DNA of 64,000 nucleotides, taken from the NCBI RefSeq assembly GCF_024398015.1, contig NZ_CP073747.1:940501-1004500 (forward strand), read 5' to 3'. Shown here piece after piece: positions 46,401 through 54,200 of the stretch. Position 1 is the stretch's first letter. The number at the start of each line of letters is the position of its first letter. The notes under the pieces were generated by a model that saw only the letters and a list, made by a program, of their open reading frames with translations, had not been told where the DNA came from and did no database searches. This DNA is from Kordiimonas sp. SCSIO 12610. Lineage in GTDB: Bacteria > Pseudomonadota > Alphaproteobacteria > Sphingomonadales > Kordiimonadaceae. Both the position numbers and the translations under genes were made by a program.

Positions 46401-46476
46401 TTTTAGATCAGGCCTATGATTTAAATCGGCGTCAGGCAGCGCCTTGTATTTTGTAACTCGCCAGTTGGGGGAAATC

Positions 46477-47160
46477 ATGAAGAAATTTTTTGCACTTATG
46501 CTCGCGCTTTCCTGCGTCACAGCCAATGTATCAGCGCAGGCCTCAACCTTTGTTTTTGAAGGTGACGCTACTTTCAGAAATGTTGATGTGGCTAATTCGT
46601 TTGGTGTTACAAATGGCCTAACAACCAACTTTCAGGTACGCTTCGATCTAGACACAAATCAACCAAATACAGAAATCATAAACCTTAGTGGGGGCGATAC
46701 AGCTTCTAATTACCCAATTAGCAATAATAGCTATGTTTTAGGGAACCGGACTTGGCAAGTACCCTCAAATTTACCTTTCTTCCGAGTTGAAGATGGAAGT
46801 TCAGATTCAATTGATGTGTTATCGTTGACGGTTCTTGATGCTGGTATAGATGTTGGAGATGGTATCGTAATTGACTTTTTGACAGTTTTTATTGGTGACA
46901 CATCTTTAATTTCAAATACTTCTGCGGCTAGTGTCCGGAATTTTGTTGGAATTAATGACAATGGTGTTGGTATCCTGACCTTTTTTCTTGATTTTCCGAA
47001 TTCGAGATCACAGTCAAGTGTCCGTTTTAGTAATGTTCGACTTTCTGAATTGGCTATCTCCGCAGTTCCCGAACCCGCGACATGGTTGATGATGGTGTTT
47101 GGCTTTGCGGGTGTTGGCTTGGCGCTAAAGCGCCGCCGCAGGCTCATTGCGACCACATAG
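46477..47160 (+). CDS. PEP-CTERM sorted exoprotein inside the phage head module
   Basis: A 227-residue secreted protein: signal peptide MKKFFALMLALSCVTANVSA, a beta-rich mature domain (FEGDATFRNVDVANSFGV is similar to FTGDAFFDTNEEMALFGA in 61718-62431), and the C-terminal signal VPEPATWLMM, a hydrophobic helix and RRRR tail for an exosortase. The start at 46477 has TTGGGGGAAATC upstream; 46444 is rejected. It is bracketed by two same-orientation REP-like elements between the portal and protease genes, positions where phages normally have nothing. Host-type gene by sequence. Confidence 0.88.
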   Translation: MKKFFALMLALSCVTANVSAQASTFVFEGDATFRNVDVANSFGVTNGLTTNFQVRFDLDTNQPNTEIINLSGGDTASNYPISNNSYVLGNRTWQVPSNLPFFRVEDGSSDSIDVLSLTVLDAGIDVGDGIVIDFLTVFIGDTSLISNTSAASVRNFVGINDNGVGILTFFLDFPNSRSQSSVRFSNVRLSELAISAVPEPATWLMMVFGFAGVGLALKRRRRLIATT

Positions 47161-47219
47161 CCGCATAAAATACGATTACTGAGGCTTCGTTTTCGCAGAA
47201 TGCTCTCAGGCAAAAGAAG

Positions 47220-47261
47220 GCCCCTTCCACACTGGTTTCCAGTTTGGCGGGGGCTTTTTTT
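47220..47261 (+). terminator. Rho-independent terminator
   Basis: GCCCC at 47220 pairs with GGGGC before a run of seven Ts, 60 bases after the PEP-CTERM stop. It would also stop phage late transcription unless antiterminated. Confidence 0.7.
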
Positions 47262-47291
47262 GTTGTGGACTGTTTTCTAACCATACTCTGG

Positions 47292-47398
47292 GTCATTCCG
47301 TGACTTGATCACGGAATCCAGTGAACTTTTCGCCCTATTGCAAAGATGCAGAATGGGTCCCGATATTAGGTATTCGCATCAAGTATCGGGGTGATATT
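47292..47398. repeat. REP-like element, right copy of a direct repeat
   Basis: GTCATTCCGTGACTTGATCA, hairpin ATTCCGTGA/TCACGGAAT at 47295-47317, then CCCGATA/TATCGGG around TTAGGTATTCGCATCAAG. Aligned with 46175-46279, both ends are nearly identical and the middle differs. Confidence 0.75.
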
Positions 47399-47477
47399 GC
47401 GCGTGCTTTAAAATCTAAACCTTCATAACCCCCAATTTTAAATCCCCATTCATAACCCAAACAAAGGAATGCTTTTC

Positions 47478-48797
47478 ATGGCTGAAACGCAATCATTTTC
47501 CCGTGGCGTGGTGCCATGTTTTGTAAAGAAATCCGATAATTTAACGGAAGAACCTAATAGCCCTCAGCAAGAACATAGGGGGCATGACCGCCTGAACCTG
47601 AAATTAGAGGTGAAGGCCGGCGGCGAACCCGGCATGTTTGAAGGTTACGGTGCCGTGTTCGGTAACCGCGATAACGATAATGATATCGTCCTAAAGGGCG
47701 CGTTCGCGGACAGCCTGCGTGCCCGCACGCCCGCCATGCTTTGGCAACACAACATGCGTGAACCGATCGGGCGCTTTCTTGATGTGCGCGAGGACGAAAA
47801 GGGCCTTTATGTGCGCGGGAAACTGTCAATGAAGGGCAGGGGCGCAGAAGCCTATGAACTATTGTCTATGGGGGCGCTCGATGGGTTATCGATCGGGTTT
47901 GTTACCAAGGAGGCAACCCGCGACGCCGCGACCGGCACCCGCACCATCCACAAGGCGGATTTGATGGAAATATCCCTCGTTACGTTCCCTGCAAACGAAA
48001 TGGCGCGAGTGGAAAGCGTGAAGGCGGATGCTGCCACACACGGCGATGCTGCTATGAGCGGCGATGCGATCATGGATGAGCGCGCGTTCGAGCGCTTTTT
48101 GCGCGCCTCCGGCTTTTCGCGAAACCGCGCCAAAACCATCACCGCCAAAGGATTTAAAGCCGACATGAATGCACATAAGAAAGGAAACATGATGCCATAT
48201 GATGAGCAGGACATTGCTGATATTGTGAATGATTTAGAATTCAAAAGGGATTATCTTTTAGATTATAGTTCTGATGTGTTTGAACGAAAGCAGAGATTGC
48301 CCAAGGGGCCGCATGCTGCACTGATTGAAGAAACAATAAGAAACATCATATCTGCATACCGTTCCATTAGACCGACACCTCAACCAATTCATATGTTAAG
48401 AGGAGAGACTAGCCAGTTTCGACTTGCATTAAATTTTGACAAAACAGGAAAGGTCAAAATCATTCCGGGTGGAAAGGGTATCCATATGTTTGAGTGTGAG
48501 GTTGTATATTGGAAGTGGACAAAGAACGGACCGAAACGAAGTAAACTGAAATTGTTTCAACGACGAAGTGCAGCACGATTAACTGAAGTATATCATGCTG
48601 GAAAAGTTAAAGATTTAAGAGAATGGCTTGGTTCTTTCCGCACGGTTTCTCAGGTTGAAAGTGCGATCTCACGAGTTAATCAAGTGATCAATACACTGGC
48701 ACCACGTGGCACCATTACATACAAGGGGCCTCATTTAAGGGACCCTATTCCCGATATGGAACATAGTGAGATTGATTTCAGGATTTTGGGGCTTTAA
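47478..48797 (+). CDS. HK97 prohead protease with unusual C-terminal extension
   Basis: A 439-residue protein. Residues 1-235 are a normal S78 protease: EGYGAVFGNRDNDNDI, LWQHNMREPIGRF (His 91), GALDGLSIGFV (Ser 138) and ADLMEISLVTFPAN (Glu 164), ending GFSRNRAKTITAKGFK. It cleaves scaffold and capsid N-termini during maturation. From residue 238 (48189) a 202-residue AT-rich domain follows (MMPYDEQDIADIVNDLEF...) that I do not recognise; it has its own AAAGGA site before MM. The true gene may be the protease plus a captured downstream gene read in the same frame. Start at 47478 behind AAAGGA. Confidence 0.88.
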   Translation: MAETQSFSRGVVPCFVKKSDNLTEEPNSPQQEHRGHDRLNLKLEVKAGGEPGMFEGYGAVFGNRDNDNDIVLKGAFADSLRARTPAMLWQHNMREPIGRFLDVREDEKGLYVRGKLSMKGRGAEAYELLSMGALDGLSIGFVTKEATRDAATGTRTIHKADLMEISLVTFPANEMARVESVKADAATHGDAAMSGDAIMDERAFERFLRASGFSRNRAKTITAKGFKADMNAHKKGNMMPYDEQDIADIVNDLEFKRDYLLDYSSDVFERKQRLPKGPHAALIEETIRNIISAYRSIRPTPQPIHMLRGETSQFRLALNFDKTGKVKIIPGGKGIHMFECEVVYWKWTKNGPKRSKLKLFQRRSAARLTEVYHAGKVKDLREWLGSFRTVSQVESAISRVNQVINTLAPRGTITYKGPHLRDPIPDMEHSEIDFRILGL

Positions 48798-48809
48798 GTA
48801 TATACTATC

Positions 48810-49625
48810 TTACCTTACGAAGTAATAATTTTCCCAATTTTCGATCAGCTTTTTGAAGGTTGTGGTGTCACTGATATCGCTGATCAAGCCATCGCATGCC
48901 TTATATTGTAGGGCGTCAGGTTTGTCCCAAGGCTCCCGTTTTACATAAGGACGCTTGTACAGATTTTCCAAAGTGCTTTTGATATCCAGACCATTTCCAA
49001 AGCTCATGCGGTCGAACGTTAGCGTTACGTGCGGTGGATTATAATCTGCGACAAGTATAGGCCCAGGCGCGGGGGTTATAACTTCTGTGCCGGGGCTGTC
49101 TGGTTCTTCGGGGGCGCCGTATGGTTTTGCGGGGAAAACAATATCTCCGCGCTCGTTCACCAGCAATAAGGATTGCGGTCGATAAGCCATCGCATTATAG
49201 GCATCATAATAAGATTTAAGGTTGTCGATCATATCGTCGCGCAGCGTATAATGAACCCTGAGGGTGCCATAAAATTCTGTTTCGGTATCATTGCTGCTGC
49301 CTTCATACCAAAGGCAATAATCCTTTATATCAGAATAAAATATATTGAGCCTGGGCATAGCCTCCATAATATGAAGGAACGGGATTTCACTTTTGCCATC
49401 TGCATAGGGGTTATAGTCATATGCACTATATGTGTCATCCAAACCGGCAAGGTAGGGGGCACCCATTTCCCAAACTTGATTGGACATTACCTCGGATATT
49501 TCCTGTGAAGATGCACCGCTTGTTTCTGGTTTGGCTGAGGTGTTGGTCATGACAAGATAAAGCGTTAGGGCAACACCAGCTGTGACGATACTTCCGGTTA
49601 AAATACCTCTACTGAATGATGACAT
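48810..49625 (-). CDS. Membrane-anchored or secreted hypothetical protein
   Basis: A 271-residue protein starting MSSFSRGILTGSIVTAGVALTLYLVM (one N-terminal helix), then a soluble domain with YYDAYNAMAYRPQSLLLVNERGD, a Pro-rich linker (ITPAPGPIL) and a C-terminus containing KACDGLISDISD. GGGGGAGG precedes the start. On the strand opposite to the phage late genes, like its neighbour at 49700-50407; the two probably share an operon. No family recognised. Confidence 0.6.
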   Translation of the reverse strand: MSSFSRGILTGSIVTAGVALTLYLVMTNTSAKPETSGASSQEISEVMSNQVWEMGAPYLAGLDDTYSAYDYNPYADGKSEIPFLHIMEAMPRLNIFYSDIKDYCLWYEGSSNDTETEFYGTLRVHYTLRDDMIDNLKSYYDAYNAMAYRPQSLLLVNERGDIVFPAKPYGAPEEPDSPGTEVITPAPGPILVADYNPPHVTLTFDRMSFGNGLDIKSTLENLYKRPYVKREPWDKPDALQYKACDGLISDISDTTTFKKLIENWENYYFVR

Positions 49626-49699
49626 GATGCCTCCCCCTTTTTTTCTAAAAATGCTCCATAAACACGATCTTTGCAATTAAAAATATATTTTTACTGCCT

Positions 49700-50407
49700 T
49701 CATTCCTGGTATGTTTTCATGAAATGCGCCATGCGTTTATACCCATAATGGGCCGTCAGTTCCTTAGGGGTTAGAAGGTTGGTTTCAGGGCAAATTTCCG
49801 GCATTTTATTACCTGTTAATGTTGCCACCATCGTGAGCGCGGGCCAGAATATCGGCCGATTGATATAAAGCGTCAGGTCTGGATCTTTTGGTGATTGCGG
49901 TGCGCCAAAATTATCGGTATTGCCCTCAAAGTGATTAAGCCCTTCCTCGTTTGCCCATAAGTGCCCGAGCGTGTACTGATCAGCCATCAGGTTGATTTGC
50001 TGCCCGCTATTGGCCCTGAAATGACCACGCAATTGCTCTTTCGCCCTATCGGTAAACTGGACATAAAGGGATATTTCCTCCTCCAGGCGCGGGGAAGGGG
50101 TTTGGATATCAAAGATACAGACGGATTTTACCATGTCCTTTGTGATGGCCAGTTCCCCGACTGGATTGGTAAAGCGGGGGGCAAGTGACGAATGACGATG
50201 GGGTGTTGATTGCCCAAAGCCTGATATTTCCCCCTGAATTCGGCTGACATACAGAAGGCCATCATCGATATATTCTTCTTTGCCTGTTATTCTGGAGGAA
50301 GGTTCATGGAACAAGGTGAACCCCGTGAAGGCGAATAATACCCCGAGCACCAAAAATATAAACCTGTCTGTCCATGATGGCTTTTGCTCTGTTTCAAAGG
50401 ATCGCAT
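49700..50407 (-). CDS. Membrane-anchored hypothetical protein
   Basis: A 235-residue protein with one N-terminal transmembrane helix (FIFLVLGVLFAFTGFTLF) and a soluble domain (ISGFGQSTPHRHSSL, VCIFDIQTPSPRLEEEISLYVQF, HLWANEEGLNHFEGN, GNKMPEICPETNLL). GGGAGGAAAG precedes the start. Unrecognised; transcribed opposite to the phage genes and in front of the gene at 48810-49625. Confidence 0.6.
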   Translation of the reverse strand: MRSFETEQKPSWTDRFIFLVLGVLFAFTGFTLFHEPSSRITGKEEYIDDGLLYVSRIQGEISGFGQSTPHRHSSLAPRFTNPVGELAITKDMVKSVCIFDIQTPSPRLEEEISLYVQFTDRAKEQLRGHFRANSGQQINLMADQYTLGHLWANEEGLNHFEGNTDNFGAPQSPKDPDLTLYINRPIFWPALTMVATLTGNKMPEICPETNLLTPKELTAHYGYKRMAHFMKTYQE

Positions 50408-50651
50408 ACTTTCCTCCCATCCCGTTTTGGCTTTATCAAATTTTTGGCTTTATCGAACCAAGGCCGTTCAGTATGCCTTGGTATTGTTGCCTTCATTTTT
50501 TGATCGTTTAGCTGGTATCGTTTAACTGGTATAGCGGTAACTTATAGACAAAAAGTGAACAAATAAAGAACAAATTGCGTTTTAGGCCTTGATTTATGCA
50601 CCCATACTGTTATTATTCACCTTAATCGGGAATTTGATGGGGGATTTGGGC

Positions 50652-51041
50652 ATGACGCTTTTTTCACAATATTTTAAGAAGCAAGTAGGGCAAATAGGGT
50701 CTGGCTTGCGCGCTGGTTTGGTATTGAAACACAGCGCTCTAAAACGCGGTGTTTTGCTTGTGGGCTTATTGGCTTTTGGATCGTTTGCAGCGAGTGCCGA
50801 GCATGTGAAGGTTATTCATCAGGGTGGTGAAGAAACAATCCGGGGTATTGACCTCAAAACAATGAAAGTCTGTGAGTTAAAACAGCGGATTGCCAGTTTG
50901 CTCGGTTTGAAAATTCGTGAATTTGACCTGATCGGCGGGAGTAGTAAATTGTCTCCCGGTAAAACGCTGAAGGAAGACCGTGTGTTTAACGGCAAGCGCC
51001 TGAAGGTGAAGCCTGCGAAATCTTCTTATCAATGCCGATAA
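50652..51041 (+). CDS. Secreted protein with a ubiquitin-like beta-grasp pattern
   Basis: A 129-residue protein: a long basic n-region, a hydrophobic segment (GVLLVGLLAFGSFAASA) with a likely cleavage site, and a small domain. The domain runs HVKVIHQGGEETIRGIDL, then KVCELKQRIASLLGLKI, REFDLIGGSSKLSPGKTL, and NGKRLKVKPAK, which follows the ubiquitin order (beta hairpin, helix, LIF.GK.L.DG.TL, L.V). This is pattern matching by eye. There is no C-terminal GG, so no conjugation is suggested; the protein is exported. It lies between protease and spike genes. Confidence 0.6.
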   Translation: MTLFSQYFKKQVGQIGSGLRAGLVLKHSALKRGVLLVGLLAFGSFAASAEHVKVIHQGGEETIRGIDLKTMKVCELKQRIASLLGLKIREFDLIGGSSKLSPGKTLKEDRVFNGKRLKVKPAKSSYQCR

Positions 51042-51067
51042 ACTAAACCCATCCAATTCTGTTTCTG

Positions 51068-51091
51068 AAAGCGCCTTTTGGGCGCTTTTTT
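51068..51091 (+). terminator. Rho-independent terminator
   Basis: AAAGCGCC and GGGCGCTTTTTT around a TTTT loop, 27 bases after the ubiquitin-like gene. Confidence 0.85.
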
Positions 51092-51275
51092 GTTGGGTGG
51101 TTTTTTCTTTGGGATATTTGAACGCTGCGGTTCAGCAGTCCTAAGCCCATTGTTCGACCTCGCTGGCGCTCGCCTTTCACCTTTAAATGCTAATGTCATC
51201 CAAGTGCCCATCCAGCCAAATTTTTAAGCTTCAAATCATTCAATTCAACTTTAGTTTCAAACAAGGGAGGAAGCG

Positions 51276-54200
51276 ATGCCGCTTCACGCCGTCTCAAGTG
51301 ATGTGACAACTGCAACAATAGAAACAAATGCGGGCTCGCCCATGGCCTCGCTTGCGGCGCTGGTGGTACCAGCTGGTACAGGCATTTCTATCACAGGAAC
51401 GGTCATAGGGGCCGCGCACACGACAGGTGATATTTTTGTTGCGTCCTTCGCAGCGCTTCTTGTGAACCTGGGGGATGGTGCAGAAATTCGCGGCATGAGT
51501 ATTGCCCCCCTGCATAATGCGGGAACAGACGCAGATAACTGGCAGTTTTCTTTCGGTGTTACAGCGGGGCTGCCCAACGTCAGCCTTGATGTGCTGGGTG
51601 ATGATAAGACGGTTGATTGGTGCGCGTCTTATGAAAGCGTTCAGGTAACGGACGAGTTTACTGTCACGCCCGATCATACACCGGATGCGATTGTGTTTGT
51701 GGGTGCGGTCGATGCGCTAAAGAACGCCGAAGTGACGTCAAACACGATTACGGTTACAGGGATTGATGACGGGGCAAGCTTCCTGATTGCTGGCGGTATT
51801 GCCGTGATTGACGGGGTGGATGCGGGTGATAGTGGCACGATCAATAACGGCCAAACTTTGGCACTTCGGGCTACATCCAGCCCGGATAACGATTTTACAA
51901 CAAGCGTAAGCTGGGCCGTCGGAACTGAAAGCGGTGTCTGGACGATCACGACCCGTACGGTCAATGATATTATCTTTGGCGCGGATACACGCGCGGGCCA
52001 CGGCGGGGTTGCCGTGAACGGCAACACAATTACTGCGGGTGACGCCAGCAACGAATTTACGATTACAGACGGTTACCTTGTCCCTGCGGGGGATGGGCTA
52101 AACGCCAGCAATTATACGTTAACGCTCAACAGTGGTGATGTTTTGAATATCATGGTTGAGGCCGATACCTATTCTGTGAAAGCGGATCAGCTTGAAATAG
52201 AGGCGGCGCTTGATCATATCGCGGCAAACGTAAACGGCGGCAAAACTGTTCGGGCACGTGCGGGCACCCTTTTGAACCCCACAGCAAATATGCTGCGCAA
52301 TTATGCCTTTACGTCCGAAGTGGTTGTGACAGGTGAACAAGGGTTTAAAGTCAGCCTATCTGGGCAATCAGGGACCTTAAATATATTCAATAGTGCCTAC
52401 ATCACCCTAAAAGGCTTTGAAGTTGTCGGCGATGGAACACCAAAATCCGTTATGGTTAGTATACAAGGACCACGAACGATTAATTCCGGTTGTGATGGTC
52501 TGAAAATCCATGGTGTTGCCCGCGATCCCCTTGCGGATTATTCCTTGGAAGACAGTTATGAGAATAACTCTGCTATACGGACGGTGAACTCAGGGGGCTA
52601 TCCACACAGCGTTTTTATCCGTGATTGTGAAGTTTATGATGTTCGCTCGGGTATCAGCGCGACCGCTAATCATAGTGTGGAAATCACCGATAATGAAATT
52701 TACAGAACCTATACTGACCCCATCAATGTTCAGGTTCAACCCCTTACCACTGGATTGTTGCAAGGGACGACAAACGTTTCCCGCAATGTGGTTTACGACT
52801 GCGTCGGCAGACCCTCGGATGAGGATAACCCTCATGTTGATTGTGTCCAATTTTTGAATTTCAATGACATTGGCCACTGGCAGAATGTAACTGTTAACCA
52901 GAATATCTTTTTCCAGACAGCGAACGCGCGCGGAAATGCCCTGCAGGGGATCGCAAATTTTAGCGGGTCCGCAAGCGCGCAGATGGAGGATATGGTCTGC
53001 CACGGCAATATTATGCTGGTGGATAGCGCGCACGGCATCACAATTACCAACCTCAGGGGCGGTAGTTTTGTCGGTAATACCTGTGTTCGCTATGATAAGG
53101 ATAACCCGTCAACAACAATCGGTCTTCATCTGGGCGGCGAAAGCATATCCGGTACTTCGGCCATCGTTGCAAACAATATCGCGGAAGTGATTACACTCGG
53201 TCATGGATATTTTCATACATCCAACAACCTTGAAATTGGTCTCGGCGGTGCCGTGCATGATTATAATGCAGTATTCGACGGGAACGGCGTTGGTGGCTTT
53301 GATGCTGTCGCAGATTTCCCTTCTGTGATTTCCCAGTATGCGATGAAACCGAATGGCCCTGCGGACTTTGACGGTAGCGGCGATGCATCTGTTGGGGACG
53401 CTGGTGCACTGGGTACAGGCTTTGCAGCCTTTGGCGTGCTAAGGAATTCAGGGACAGGTTGGTCGCTTGATAGTGCCTATGTACCACTTGAGCAAATACC
53501 CACCGTGGTAACAAACCTTGTGGAACTACGATCGGCCTTTGATGCCGCAACAGGGGGTGACATTATCGAGCTTGCGGGCGGTGATTACGGCGATTGGTCC
53601 GAAGGCGCGCAAACATTTACGTCCCCCGTTTTGGTGCGAGCGCGAGACGGTGAGACCCCAATTTTTGCCCGGATGAATTTCAATACGATCAACGGCGTTG
53701 TGTTTGACGGGATTGCAGTTACAGACGCGCTCAGGGACGGCGATCCGATCACCGAAGAAATGGCAACCTTTCAAAATTGCCAGAATCTGTATTTTCATGA
53801 CTGTGAATTTTACGGCGAAATCGCAGCCGCCTATGATATGCGCTATGATGCGATGGCCATTATCGACTGTAACGACATTACAATCGACGGCTGTTATTAT
53901 CACCACTGCAATGGTGCAATCGGATATTCACGCGGCAGCAACATAAACCTGACCCATTTGCGGTTTGATAATGTGCGTCATGACTGCATTTTAATCGGCG
54001 GTGTTAGTAATGTTGTTGTTGAAGCGATCAATTTTGGTCAGATGATAACGGACCCAACCAATTTAGGTATCCATGCTGGCGTCTTGCAGTTTAATGATGC
54101 AGGCTCTGACCTGCCAAACTCGAACGTTATCATTCGCAATATTAAAAGCCTTCAGGATTTGGAGGAAAACTTCCCGGTCGGGGGCATTTTCATCAATGCG

